From Opisthocomus hoazin (taxonomy: Eukaryota > Chordata > Aves > Opisthocomiformes > Opisthocomidae), in the NCBI RefSeq assembly GCF_030867145.1, contig NC_134422.1, positions 11,170,531-11,234,530 on the forward strand: a DNA stretch of 64,000 bases. The letters are read 5' to 3'. A program made the position numbers and the translations under genes. Shown piece by piece: positions 11,355-25,700 of this stretch. The notes beneath the pieces were generated by a model, which was not told the origin of the DNA, did no database searches, and saw only the letters and a program-made list of their open reading frames with translations. Each line of letters opens with the position of its first letter. The stretch's first letter is position 1.

Positions 11355-13614
11355 GTGAGCGTGGGGCCGGGCGGGGCCGGGCGGGCCCGGGGGGTCCGGC
11401 TGCGGGGCTGGGCGGGCCGGGCGGGGCCGGCTGCGGGGCCGGGCTGGCTAGGGGCCGCTGTGAGGGGAGGAGCGGGGTCAGCGGGGGCTCCCTCCGGGCC
11501 GGGAGGACGCGTGGGGCGGAGGGGGGGGATTGTCTCGGCCTGAGGCGCGGCGCAGAGATGGCAAAGGCCCAAAGGGTCTGGGGAGCCCTGTGAGGCACAG
11601 AGGGGATCAGGAAGGCCAAGCGCTGACAGAAGGCCTGAGGGGATCTGGGGTGAGTTTTGCCATTGCCTCCAAGGGAACCGGGATTTCACAGCCCCAGAGT
11701 TCTCCTGTTGGCAGTTTTGCACAAAATAAAAGTCGTGTTAAGAGCAGACACAGGTACCCTGGAGAACTTCAGAACTTCAGTCTGTCAGTCAGAGACTCCA
11801 GGACCTTGGCACGTAAACCTTCAACCTGTATTAGCCCTGTGAGGAATACTGCTGTGTGTTATTAAAGCTGGTGAGTGCTGATGGTAAATCTTTAAATTAC
11901 TGAGAAGATTACACCAGGAGTCCATTGCTGATATAAGTCTGTCTGCAGCTTTTCAGAACTTGTATTCCTGGTGGGGAATGCTGACCAAGAGAAAGAGGAT
12001 GGTGGTTCTATAAATTAAAGTTGAACAACACAAGTGGAAAGAATTTAAGCCTTATGTTTAGAATTTTTTTAGCATGTTTTTGTCCGAGCTTCGTTGGTCT
12101 CGCTACCTCAGAAGAAATTTACTGTTGTACACAGTAATACAGTTCCTCTTATAGATTTTCGGTTGCAAGTGGAAAATTTGTACTTGGAGCCGTGGAGTGG
12201 AAAATGTTATTGAGGCCAGGCTTCTGGTAGCACATTATTTTAAGGCTTCTTGCTTATTTATTATTTAATACCGCACAAGGCCATAAGTCAAAACAGCACT
12301 TTATGAGCTTGAAGCACCTCTCAACTTCTGCCTGAAAGATCTAAAGCAGACTAGAAAACCAGACAAATGCCAGAGATGAGACCGTAATGTAATGGCGGAG
12401 GTGGACGCCTTCAGTCCTCAGAAGTGCTGGGCATCGCTGTGATGCTCCCCTGTGCCCTTCTTCTCTCAAACATTTGCTGATCAGTGTTGGTTTTAGGTTG
12501 GGGCCCTCTGAGGTTGTTAGAGCCAGTATGAGCACAAACACAATACCGTTCCTGGTGTTAACAATTCACCTTTGGTACTGTTGGATCTTAAAGTGCTGCC
12601 ACAGCGTGGATCGTACAACTGAACTCTGTTGTCCAAGCAGCTGATCAGCCTTTGTGCCACTGCTCCAGGAGCAGGAAGCTGCCTTGTGACCAGAGCCTGT
12701 ATTGTGTAGCATTGGGCGAGTTCAGCTGTGCACTGGTATTAATGCAGCACCATCCCAAGCTGGGCACTCACCTTCCTGTTCATGAAGAACCAATAGAAAA
12801 TGAAGGGGTTTCAACCCCCTTCTTGAGGGCTGAAAAACCCAGCGTGGCTTTTGAACTCGGTACTTTTTCCAGAAGTATCTTGCCTTTTTCTCCATGCAAT
12901 TCTCCGTTTCGTAGGAGAGCCAAGGGCTATGTGCTGTATTTATGAAGACAATTTCTTGTGGATGGAGTGTGTCTAGTGTCCTTATTGCGTAATGTTTGCA
13001 CTTGTCATTAGAGAAGTTTATGTTCTGATAACTGTGCTTACATAACACATTATCTATAATACCTGTGGCCTTCTGGGTTTACAGTTATCTTCACTGAACA
13101 AATAACCCAGATGATGCTATCCAAACAAAAGATTCAAATGCCAATTTTCTTGTCCCTCATATTAATATTTAAAACTTAAAAATGAATCTGCAAGTTAACA
13201 ACCCAAACATTCAGGAGAGATTGGAAGAACATCTCTGCAGAAATCAGTTTGGATAGTGGAATTATCAGAAGCACTTTCTCTCCTTCTCTGTGCTAGGGGA
13301 CATGAAGGAAGAGAGAGATGTTTTACACAGTCCTGAAAGCCAAATGTCCTCTGTAAGCCCTAGAACAGATGAACATGCCCTAACTGCTAGGGCTTGTGGT
13401 GGGAGCAAGGTTTCCTGGAATCACTCTGTCCTTGTACTTAGCATACACACAGTAATCTGCTATAGTAGGAAAAGAAGTAAGTCCCTCTCCTAAATGTTTT
13501 TAGGCAGTAGGTGTTACCAGTGCAAGGGAAGGCATTTTGATCACTGTGTTATTTTGATTTGCCCCCAGGTGCTGAGGAATTTTAGTACCATTTGGACTCC
13601 ATTTCTGTCCTAAC

Positions 13615-13753
13615 ATGGACATGGTTCAATCGGCTGCCACAGAAATTACCATTGCGAAGAAACCCTTCAAGAAAATACCCAGTGTGCTTCTGGGCAGCCT
13701 GGTGGAGGAACCTAAAAAAAGACGTGCTGTCCCCAATCACCTGCTGGAATCAA
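13615..13753 (+). CDS. CFAP221: CFAP221 coding exon 1 (residues 1-46)
   Basis: The exon starts at 13,569 after the acceptor 'ttgcccccag' and holds 46 nt of 5' UTR with an in-frame stop before the ATG. It includes the conserved stretch [17 protein letters not shown]. The donor gtaagt follows 13,753, and the last codon is split after its first base. Confidence 0.92.
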
Positions 13754-16700
13754 GTAAGTTTGTGCTCTCTGACTGTTCCCCAACTTGGAGCAATCCTAGC
13801 AGGCACTTTGCTATTATTTTTTTGCACAATTCACAGACAAAACCCATCCTGTTGCTTAAACTGCATCTTCATGTGAGCCCAAATCATAGGAGAGGTAGTC
13901 AAGAAAGAAATAGTGGCTGTACTGATCGTGGCTGACCCTAAAGTTTTGGTGAGGTTTGTTGATGCCAAGAGATAAACTGGCAACAAGATCATGGCTCTAC
14001 TGGGGGAGTAGATGCTGCCTTAACTTTCCATTGAAAGAATCATGCCTGCTTAACAGGAGAAATAATCTGTGTCTCATTTTTTTCTCTGTAATTCGTTGGG
14101 TGCAACATAAATATACTTAATCAATGTAGGTAACAGTTATCATGTGTGTTCCACTTGATCTCCTTTTCTCCCTGTTTTATTATCTGTCTCTGCAGAGATT
14201 TATTCAGAACTTCAGAGGAGCAAGGTTATACAGGCTGAGCCTGCTGTGTTACACTATGGAGGGTATGAAGTTGGAAAACATCACCAACAGATGCTGGTAA
14301 GTGTCAGAGCAGTGATCCTCTTGGGGCTCATAAAAGCACAACAGAAGCTGAGCAGACTGCTTGTGGTTGTGAGGCCTGATGTTCTATGGAGTGCTCTAAA
14401 AAGCAGCACTTAAAAACAGTGGCCCTGTGGTAACAAAACAGACGAGTACCATGCTGTGTACATCGCTGTCCTTTACAGTCTCTGTATTACCTTCCTGCTT
14501 CCCGTGTCTGCGAGCAGTGTTAGTGATATGTGACTTGCACGTCATGAGTGAAGGATGCATGCTTTAACTCCGTAAGAGATGGTTTTCAAAATTTGCTTGG
14601 ACCATCACTGTATCTGCAAACGTGTTCACTGGTGGGAAAATTTTGAGAGCAACTCTGGTCTTCTGCTAAGAGCAATTGGATCTAAGGAAAGAAACTCAGT
14701 GCATAGGTTTGATTACCTTTCCTTGTGAATAGTTTGGGTATTTCCTTTTCTTCTCTCTGCTTTCCCTTTGTCTACCTTCTTTATTCATGTGATAAGTGTT
14801 TTGAGGCAGAAGTTGACTGATCGTGGTGGACTGGGTTCTCCAGATATAATGAAAGTAGACAATATGCAGGAGGCTGTACAGGCTGAACTGTCACTGTCCA
14901 AAGGTTTGTTGCTTTGTGATCCAAAACAAAACCATGCAACTTTACATAATTTCTGTTTTTTCAGACCTCTGTAAAAGCAAAGTCAATAGGTTGTTTCATT
15001 TTTTGTTCTTTTTGCACATAAGCAAAACAGGATTAGAAGTTGATTCAACCGTAGTGTCTTCTTTAGAAAGACTGTTGTTCTGAGGTAAGGAATCACAGAA
15101 CCATAGAATAGTTTGGATTGGAAGGGACCTTTAAAGGCCATCTAGTCCTACTCCCCTGCAGTGAGCAGGGACATCTTCAACTTGATCAGGTTGCTCAAAG
15201 CCCCATCCAACCTGACCTTGAATGTTTCCAGGGATGGGGTGTTGACCACTTCTCTGGGCAGCCTGTGCCTGTGTTTCATCACCCTCATTGTAAAAAATAT
15301 CTTCCTTATATCCGGTCTAAATCTATCCTCTTTCAGTTTAAAACCATTATCCCTTGTCCTGTCACAACAGGCCCTGCTAAAAAGTTTGTCCCCAGCTTTC
15401 TTATAAGCTGGCTTTAAGTACTGAAAGGCCACTATAAGATCTCCCTGTGGCCTTCTCTTCTCCAGGCTGAACAACCCCAACTTTCTCAGCCTTTCCTCAC
15501 AGCAGAGGTGCTCCATTCCCATGATCATTTTTGTGGCCTCCTCTGTACCCACTCCAACAGGTCCATGTCTGTCCTGTGCTGAGGGCTCCAGAGATGGTTG
15601 CAGGATTCCTAGTGGGGTCTCACTGGAGCAGAGCAGAGGGGCAGAATCCCCTCCCTTGACCTGCTGGCCATGCTGCTTTTGATACAGCCCAGGATATGGC
15701 TGGCCTTCTGGGCTGCGAGTGCACGTGGTCGGGTCATGTCCAGCTTTTCACCCCCCAGTACCCCTAAGTTCTTCTCAGTAGGGCTGCTCTCCATCTCTTC
15801 ATCCCGCAGCTTGTATTTGTGGTTGGGATTGACCCGACCCAGGTGCAGGACCTTGCACTTGGCCTTATTGAACCGCATGAGGTTCACATAGGCCCACTTC
15901 TCGAGCTTGTCCAGTTCCCTCTGGATGGCATCCCGTCCCTCAGGCGTGTTGACCGCACCATTCCTAATTTGAAATGTGACTTGGCTGTGAAGGATAAAAA
16001 TGTAGGATGCAAGGTTTACGTAATTTTCTTTTAAATTCAGAGCATATTCAGAATTATTTGCGCTAAAGTAGAAGTTATTACTTCCTTGTTTAATACAGCT
16101 TCTTTGCTATGGATAGTTTCACAAAAAGTACAGTTGTTATTTTCAATTGACCTCCTGTATTGTAAAGTGTTTTGTGGTTTTGGGTTTTTTTTTCTACAGA
16201 AGCTGATAAATATTTCTGGCGATGTAGTAAATCTTCACATAATACCACCCCAGACGAAGTATTTTCAGATCAAATACAACAAAACAGTTAAGTGTCAGAA
16301 AGCCTTCACACTGCTCTTTGCATGCAGTACTGGTTTTGTGTCATATAAGCTGCTTTTACATGCGTTCTGTATTATTTTGTGTCATTTTCTAGCACCGACT
16401 TGTCCCTGGCTTGTCATATGCAGTTACTGTTGATTTTTGTCCTGATGAGTGGCGGTATTATTATGACTGCATCCGAATTCACTGTCAGGTGAGGATTTAT
16501 TATGGAATATATTTACAGTTCTAATGGAACGAAACAACTATTAGGACATGATGATAATGGTAAAGTAAAGGTACAGTTAATATCTAAAGCCATGTGGGTT
16601 TACTCCTGTTAAGCCTGGATTGGAGTATTTAATTTTAAGCCTTTAACATTCTTCTCTCTGTAAACATCCTAGAGCTGTGGGTAGAATATCATCCTTATTC

Positions 16701-19700
16701 TGTTATACTTTGCCAGTAGATCAGTCTTTGTGCCACATCGATGTAATGTCTTAGCTGAGCAGGCTTGGAGGAGCTCTAGATAGCTGTTGAAAGTATGGAA
16801 AGACAGATGGATACTGAAAGCAGGTAGAACGTCAATATCTTGAGGTGTAACACAGTGATGATCTTGAGATGTTTTATGCCCACCTACTGGCCAGCTACTA
16901 CAGAAACTTTTTTTCTCCGTAACACTTATTTATTGTAAGAAATAAATATCTACCCCCTTTTTTGTGTAGGGAGAAGATACATTAGTCGTTCCTGTGCATG
17001 CTTACCCTGCTATGAATGTTGTAGAATTTCCATCATTTATAAATCTGTCTGATGTATCAGTTGGTAAGAGGTGAGTTAAGGACAGACATTTGTCCACATT
17101 TTGTGAGACACGTACAAAATCTGAAAAATCTCATTTTCTTCTATTTGTACAACTTAATGTCTTGGTAGCTTTCAGGAAGTCAGATACCATCTGGACTGCA
17201 AAATAATTCTGTATAAGAACTGTTTCAAGCGCACATTGACAGGAAAGTAAATGCTGCTCAAACTAAGCATATACATAGATGGAACTGGGGTTTCAGTTAT
17301 TCTAAATTGGTGCTGACTCACTTCATTTGTTGTATGGTGAAGCAATATGACTGCTGTTCATAATCTGTACACTCCCAAGTGCTGTGTCTTTTTAGTGTTA
17401 ATAAGTCCTAAATGAGTAGATCTTTCCTGCAAAATGAGGGGTTCTGGAGTTGAGGATATGAGCTGGTAATGGTAGGTGTAAGCAACAGCAAATAGCTAAC
17501 CTCAGATTGATCAGTTATTAGGTTTGCTTCTTCTGTTTAAAAATATTTGAAGTGATCTTCTGATGTGGAGCTCTAAACGACATAGACCTCATCTCACTGT
17601 TGTTGCATAGATGTAACACTGACTGTTCTCACAAAGTATTCAGTAATAATTTTTATTAGGAACTGGGAAGGAGAAAAGGAGAAAGGAGATCCTGTTGATT
17701 AGGGTCTAGTTCTTGACTATATTAGTTATATTATGGTGATTTGTGTTAGTGTAAAGATTTGAGTGAATTCTAGGAACTGAAAGGCTTAGCAGCTAGGTTT
17801 TATCTTAGCCTGCGAGTTGGAAGTAACTCATGAGTTTTAGTGAAGCACAGAAATATGAATAGGCAAGGCATATATAAGTAAAGTGCAAAATTCTGCAATA
17901 AAAATGAGCCCAGCATGGTAGAGTGAACATTTATGTCTTTTTGGTTATTTGTTTTTCTAATCCCCCTTAATCTGTCAAACTCTAGTGAATCCATCAGAAG
18001 TATTGTTACAGCTTTCCCCCAGAACATAACTCCTGACTTTCTGGGTGCCTCTAGGCAAAATGTGATTCTGTTTATTTGCTCCATTTTTATAACAAGTGCT
18101 GAGGGATTCAGAATTTTCATACTTTCGGAATACGGAGAAGAGATTAGACAGAGTACAAAATACAATTTTAAATAATGGGAAAATTTTTCAGCACAGCAGG
18201 GATGTTCAGAGAAGTCCCTGAGGATATTTGGAAGAGTTCCTGAGAGGAAACTGGTGGTTTCAAACCTTAATTTTTACCAGTGTCTTTAATCATTAAGCTG
18301 TTAAAAACTTCCCTAAAAATGAAAGCTCTCTGAGATACTTGGTACTGTACAGAACCCCAAGGACTATGGGCTCAATTCGTAGCCCACAGAGGTCAATGGA
18401 AAAACTGCCTTTTAATTCTATAAGTGTAGGATAAGACCTGTGTTCTACCATCCAGCTTTCTCCTTAGGCACAGAAGATCCGTCAGGCAACAGGCAGCATA
18501 ATTGTCATGTTCCCAAGGCACTTTGGTTACTGGACAAGCTGCACTGTACCTTAAAACAAATTGCCTCCCCAGTCTCCTGTTACATCTTCTTCATGAACAG
18601 GACATATTAAGGCAGAGAAAAAAGGACTTTGCTATTATTATTTATTTCCTTAAGTATTTCGAAATGTGCTTTCCAAAGGAACACTGTGTATAACATGCAT
18701 TCTTTGCTAATCAGCAGGATGGGATTTCAGTCAGACAGTTTACAAAAAACAGAAATAAGCGTGGGTATATTGGACTTGATTTGTAGGATGATGGATGGTG
18801 TTGCACTAATGCTTCTGTGTTTCAGTTTGATATGTGAAAGTAGATGTATACAAAAGCAAGACAGCTTGAAAAGATGTGTGCTAATACCCCTCACACAACC
18901 AGCGTAAGACATAAAGGGCTCTTATGAAAATCAGGCCACGGCACCATTATTTCTACAGTGATTAAAGTCCAGTCATTCCGATGTGCTGGAGTTTACAATG
19001 CTTTTGAAGACTGCACAGAGTCTTTTCTCATCGTCTTCCACAAGGAGGGCCATGGGAGGAGGCTGATTTCTGGTTCTGCACTTACTGCTCCAGTTTGGAT
19101 TGTTCGTACTTGCTAGATATTGCAGTTTGTAAAAATGTGAGGATACACATAAATAACTTCTAATAAGTAAATTTTGTCGTTTTTTTCTGTAGTCAGATTC
19201 TGTATGGATAGGAAAAAGTAAGTTAAGATGTAAAATATCTAGCATTCAAGTCAAGATTTAGTTCTCATTTCTTCACGGAGTGAAAGATCTGAAATATTGT
19301 GCTATTTTGGAACAATGAGGAATGACTATTTTCACATTAAAAAGTAACCCATCCCTCTGAACACGGATAAATTCACTGTATGTGGTCTATAGTACAATTT
19401 TCCAGCTTGTAATTTATGATCAACTGTAGTTTCATGAATTTCTTTATTCCTTTCTCTCTTTTCAGTAAGGAGTATGTTATCCCGTTGCAGTGCAGCTGTC
19501 CGATAGATTTTGAATTCCACATTGATTTTATTCAGCCTCACAGAGCCTTCACTGTCCAGCCAACATTTGGTACATTGAACTTATTTAAAATTCTAAACGT
19601 TAAATCTGTATTTATTGAGTGTCATTACTTGTGACAGCATATTCAGTGGTGTACAGAAAAAAGCCTTTGCCTCAGTGTTTCCAGGTAAATACAGGCTGGA

Positions 19701-22700
19701 TGTATCTGAGTCGTATGCAGCCTCATGGCAAAGAGCCCTCTGTGGCTGGAACATTTCTTTTGTCAATGCCCAGCTACAGACCTCTGGCTTCTCTTTGCCG
19801 GTGCAGCCTTTGGAAAGGAGAGAGGCAGGAAGCCCAGCATTCGCCTCTTTATCACACCTTTCCCCAAGGGCTGTCTGGCTCCTGCCCCATGAAAGGAATG
19901 GATACCTGTCTTTGTGGAATAGGTATACATCACGTTACTTGATTGTGGGCACAGAGGAAATAATAGGTGACCTCTGCACAGTCGAACTTATCCCTGTACC
20001 TGTTTTTCCCTGGGGGCCTGGGTGAACTGATAGAAATGTTTCTGTTGCTTCAGGAGCCCCTACAGTGATGGGCACAAAACACACCCCTGCAGGTGTTTCA
20101 TGGGATGGCAGTGGATATTAGATTCCATCTAGTCTGCTGTGTAGGGCCTTTGCAAGAGGCAGGGTCTTTTGGCTACAGTATGCTCAGCTATCTTTGTGCC
20201 TAATGCCGGAGAGGGCTCTGTCTTGAGGCAAGCCTAACTATTTGCAGGTCAGTTGCCATCATTGTTACGTTTGCCAGGTGCTGGCGGAAGCGTGCAAGTG
20301 CCCAGGTGTTCTGACAAAAATGTGTAAGAGAATGAGACCCGGCTGCGTAATTCACCTAGGCAGTCTGGTCAATTCCATGAAAATACATAAAGATCTAAAT
20401 AAATAAAAACCTTCACAAATCTGGTGCTTAGTGCCATTTGTGACACTGGAATTTAAACTTTCATTATTTATGTGCTTCAACAAAAGTTGCTGTTGTTCCT
20501 TTATATACAATGATATGAATCCGTCCTGTCTCATCAGATGGGTTTTCATTCTTCAGAGGTAGTAGCTGGATTCTATTAGTTGTGTGGTTCACAAAGATGA
20601 ACTATGCTGTTGCCTTGGTTTGGGTCTTTCTTTCAAGATAATATTCTTTCTTACTTTGTGCTTAAAGAAGTTTAGATATATCAAGGGAGGAAAGGAACAA
20701 TATTAAAATTGAGTAAAACTAGGGAGAAGTTGTAAAATTCATCAGCAAGTTTTTAGGTTTTTGCACGGTTATAGACAAAGTGGCTGGAACTAATTCATGC
20801 TTTCTAAGTTGGTTTAGTTTTTGGGAGAAAGGGGAGCAAAAATTTCCCAGAAGAAGCATCAACCCAATAAAAGTGAAGTCAGGAACTTTGGTAGCTAGAA
20901 ACAATGAGGTGCTGAAGGCCATCTGAAAAGCACGAAGAAGTTTCAGCTCCTACTCAAGCCATTGTGCTCTGAGATAGTAAAGATGAGATACTCTTAGCAA
21001 ATTACACACACACCAACTTCCTCCCCCTTCCCCTCTCCCTCCCTCCCGCCCTCCTGAAACTAACTAGTGTTTAAAACTACAGGGTGCAGAAAAGCAAGAA
21101 AACCAGGCAATGGTCACTTTACAGAGATGAGAAATTAATGTCTGATGAGCTGAATAAACTCTTGTTGCAGAAACACTGCAGTCCTGAGATTGCACTGAAT
21201 GTTTAGGCATGTGTAGTGGTGGAGAAAATAATGGAATAGGTAATAAGGAAACAAGACCAAGTAGAGACAGGTAATGCATCAAATCCAGATGATTCCCCCA
21301 ACCTGGAAGAGCACAAAGGAATATGCTTATAATGCTTTGCTCATGAAAGCAGGAAGTGCCAGAAACTTAAGACTGGCAGATGCAAGTGAAGGATTTCTAC
21401 ATATAAACAGGCAATCATTTTCACAACAGTAGGAAATATTGTAGTCTTGCTGTCAAATCTCTCTGCTATTGCAAAATATCTCTCACTATCTGGCAATGGG
21501 TAGTTCTTGAAAGACACTTTGAGACCTGAAGTATTTTCCAGGCCTACTGCCATCCATTCAAACACTAATATTGTTTGAAAAAATGTAGTCCAGAATCAAT
21601 TTCGGCATACTTAAGTGGGCTCACATTATATGGACTCTTGTTTTTTTCCTCTAATCACAGGAATCATTCCAGGCAATGGGAAAGTGGAATTAACTGTGAA
21701 ATATTCCCCCCTTGAGTATGGAACAGCACAGATGACAATGCAGTTATGGATTTCACAGTTTCAGTCAAAACCCTATGTATGTGTATTCACAGGAACATCA
21801 ACACCGCATCTGGGTCTAAAGTATGTGTGGCTGACTGATCCTTGAGTATTTTTGCCCAGTGCTAAAAAATACCTATGTAATAGGATTTCACGCTGTTTTG
21901 CTGTAATCATTTTAAACATTTGTATCTGTGAAGACTTAAAATGCGTTAATGTAATTCGGCTGTGAATACATGTACCTGCTCTCTTACATCAGAATACCCT
22001 TAATCCATGTGAAGTGAAACTGTACCCAAATAAAAATAACGAGCAGTTGCATATCCTTAAAGATGTGTTGAGCATCCTCAGCTTCTATTATGCCTGCTCT
22101 GTGTTATTGTGATTGCTGAGGCCTTGCAAGATACAGGGGTTTTTGAGAAAAAAGGTCTTTTGGGCTGTACTTAATTTTTTATGAACTCTAAAAATTAGAA
22201 AGTTTGGTTCCAGTTGTAATTTGGGAAAGAAATTTCCAGTCTCCATATATATCTAAAGGGGTTGTAAATGCATGAACTATACTTATATGCCATTTATGGA
22301 GTACTTATAAGAGCAATGTCTGTCCTTCTGATGCCTAGAAAAGAACATTTTGACAAACATCAAAGTCATACGGAGAAAAAAGCTGCATCTGCAGGAAAAT
22401 CCGTGATATGGAGAAGAGACCAATTCAGGCAACCACGATGGAGGCCTATTCAGAAAGTAAAGGTGTGAAGAGATAATAATCACAAGTACTTTTCTGGGCT
22501 GAAAATCTTTCTTGTTTCTATTTCTTCCTATTAATTTATGTCTTGTAGGAAATCAAATACCAGAACCTCAGATTCCCCACAGACTTGTCAAATCCATATG
22601 CTGTAGCTACTGTTTTGAATCAGAAACCAGGCAAACTGAAGATTAAGGACTTGAAAGAAGGTAATATAATTCTGCAGCATAAACTTGGTCTTAGCGTTAT

Positions 22701-25700
22701 CTGTAGGCTTCTGATGAGGAATGCAGCTTCAGAATTCCTGAGGTGATGTGATTGTAGTTTCTGTAAGAAATCTCACCTTAGCTTTATGTATTAATAAGTT
22801 CAGTTGTCATAATGGGTGGATTTCCCAATTAAAAATTCGATCTAGTTGGAGGTGTGATATGCCTTTCTGATATTCCTGCAGCCCTTTGCCAAGGCAATGA
22901 AGGGATAAAAACAAGACAGATGAAGGAAGCCATATTTCAACTAAAAGTCAAACAAAATATTGAGGAAGAAGCAGCAAATTATCTGAAGTGGTAAGTGTTA
23001 GTTAACCACATTAACAGCACTGGAGTTTACTTAACTAAGGCGTCTGTGAATGATGAATACAATATCCACCAGTGTGTAATGCTGCCATTTCATGTTCTGA
23101 TAGGTTTGTTTTACAGCTAAGTTGCTGTTGTTTTACTTTCATTTTTCACTCTTCTGCATGAGAGCAGTCTCATTAGTAATCCATAGTAGTACCCAGTGAG
23201 GTCTTTGATTGTGTTGTGGTTGCATTCAGAAAGGAACCTGCTGAAAACCTTGTTCACCTAACCTTGTTCTCAGGCATCTCATCCTGTGCCCTTAAGGGCA
23301 AAGGAAGTTTTTGTCATGGTTGTCAATAAATCAAGGCTAAAATGTGTAATGGAGTGAACTGAATTGCACATGTACCTCAAGTGGTGTAAAGCAAAACACA
23401 TAGTTGTGTGTGTAAGCACACCATGGTTTCATCTGCAATCCACAAATCTGCTCTTATGCTGAATGTTATGGACCCCTAGACACCTTAGGAAAAGGAAAAT
23501 AAGTCTGTTGTTAGTCTTTAAACAAAGCAAACTGTGCATTAAGACATTTTTCTTGCCTCCACTGTAAATGCAGGCAAGTTCATAAAGGCAAAGATCCAAT
23601 CTCTGTGGAATTTAAAAAAGAGATTATTGAAAACCGACAGAGGGAAGAAGAGCAATACAAGGTTAGTCTTTGCTGGCTTTTCTATAGGTCTAAATTCAAA
23701 TTTATACTTTCAGATTATGCAGTGCACTAATGAATTGTATCAAGCTCTTTACGTCTTCAGTTTTTCTTCATACATGAATGCAAACCTGTACTAGCTGTAC
23801 TTTTTACTGCAGCTATATGTTGATTATGCCTGTGTATCACTGTTTCTGAGGAGATTTTGTCTTTGAGGTAGACAGAGAGAAGGATAAGGTATTAATGGAA
23901 ATGTAACTAGGTGTTTGCCCAACCTAGCAGATTTGCCCCCAGCCACATTACAGTGCACCATTGTGGTGTAGTCCTGTCGGCACCGCGGCTGCGTCTAACC
24001 TTCTGTTTACCGGTACCTCTCGCAAGAGCTGATGTCCAGAACAGCTCACAGTCAAAGAGCTAAACCCAGTCAGTACTCTCACGCAGAGCCATGGGAATAT
24101 AATTCATCAGGTTGTTCTTCTACACCTTCACCCACCTTCTCTTTGGTTTCTTCCAGTCACCCCAGACTGCGGGTCATCTTCCATGGAGGTGACAGCAGCA
24201 ATACTTGGTGGCAGGAAATATTTTTCCCTATGTGGCACAGCCCTCAGGACAGGTGGGGCTTGTCCCACTTATCCTGGCTCATGGATATTCAAGTAGCTGC
24301 TGACATCCAACTGACTTCCATGGAGCTCTTAATGGAAGTAAAATTATTTATAGATAGGGTAAAGGCTTAATTTGTACACTGAATTAAGCACTGTGAATTA
24401 AAACATTATATTTAATACTAAGAAAGGAGGAAATGAGTAAAAAGAGGATCTAAATTGTGAGACTGTTGTATCACTGAACTAGATGTATGTTAACTTTGTT
24501 TAGAAACATTTATTTACTTACCTGTTGGCTGTAGGGGCTGTCTAGATCTCTGGCTGGTTTCACATTTGCCCCCATGACTTCCTGACAGAGGCATATTTTT
24601 CCTCGTGCTGTCAGTTTGTTCACTTTGAGTGTCATTAGGCCTCACAGAGTATTCATTATCCCTCCATCATTTTCTCGAGTGGCCTCTATGTTATACAGCC
24701 TGGGAGTGGCTGTCCTGGAGACCTTTAACCAGTCTGTCTTCCATTGTACTAACTGAAATCTCAGTCCATGAAAATCATGGGAACTGCGCTCTCCAAAATA
24801 ACCCCAAGGTCTTTATTTAAGACATAATAGTATCCTGGAAATGAAACAAGAGGTAAGTAAGACTGGGATGGAAGAGACGCAATGAAAAGAAGCACTAGTA
24901 TTCATCCAGCATGCCTGTACCTTTTGAGAGTGTCTCAAAGAAGTGAAGTGATATCAGTAGTAAACTGTTTCACACATGAACAGATTAAAGAGCTGACACC
25001 ATTGGAAACCATGACAAAGATCTTCACAGAACATGGGAAAACTGCAGAAAATTTGTGTCATCTGGGAAGGTCTGTTCAGGTGCTGACTTACGGTGTTGGT
25101 TCTGTAACCCTTCTCAGGCTGATTCTGGCTATGCAAAGCGTGTTTCATTAGGACAGAGATCTGACTGAAACTCAGACCCAAAAAGACATTATTTTACTTC
25201 TTTTGACTTGGTCAAGGGTTGCAATAATCACTCCCTAGAAGGGAATGAAGTCTATTTTTTGTCAAGCACCTCCAGAATGTTACATTGTAAGTGAGTTCCA
25301 CTAATTGTAAGGGAGGAAAGAATTCGCTGAATGCTTTGTACTAATGTGATTGTTGTTCCTGGTGACAAATCAGATCCAAAGAGGAGATCCTGTCATAGAA
25401 CAGGAGTTTCAAAGGAACGAAGTACAAGTTTCTTTCAGACGTGTCATCCGGCCTGTTGACCAGGTTTGTTTATACGTTATTATCGCCTGCTGTGTGTTAT
25501 TATCACCCACTAAGCTAACAAACAGCCATAGATATTTGAATACTTTCCCTCCTAATATTCCTGTTTCTGTGTCAGTGTCTTATTTCCCATTTTACTTTTA
25601 GTACAGTAGGGCAAGCACTGTGCAATATGCACAACTCGTCTTCTGATGTTCTGATCTAAGATCAGAGTGTCCTGGTTTTGGCTGGGATAGAAATGATTTT

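Larger units (their letters stand above)
11160..11560 (+). promoter_or_regulatory. CFAP221: CFAP221 CpG-island promoter
   Basis: A very GC- and CpG-rich block with G-runs of the gggcgggg type sits at the 5' end of the gene and contains an X-box at 11,317-11,330. A good splice donor, gag|gtgagc, lies at 11,354/11,355. A non-coding first exon ending at 11,354 is therefore likely, with transcription starting around or just after the X-box. No TATA box is seen, as expected for a CpG-island promoter. The exact start site cannot be read from sequence. Confidence 0.75.

Noticed and set aside
11120-11722. 200-codon minus-strand frame over the CFAP221 promoter, as a possible divergent gene
   Set aside because: Pro/Ala/Arg-rich composition from the CpG island; no homology recognised.
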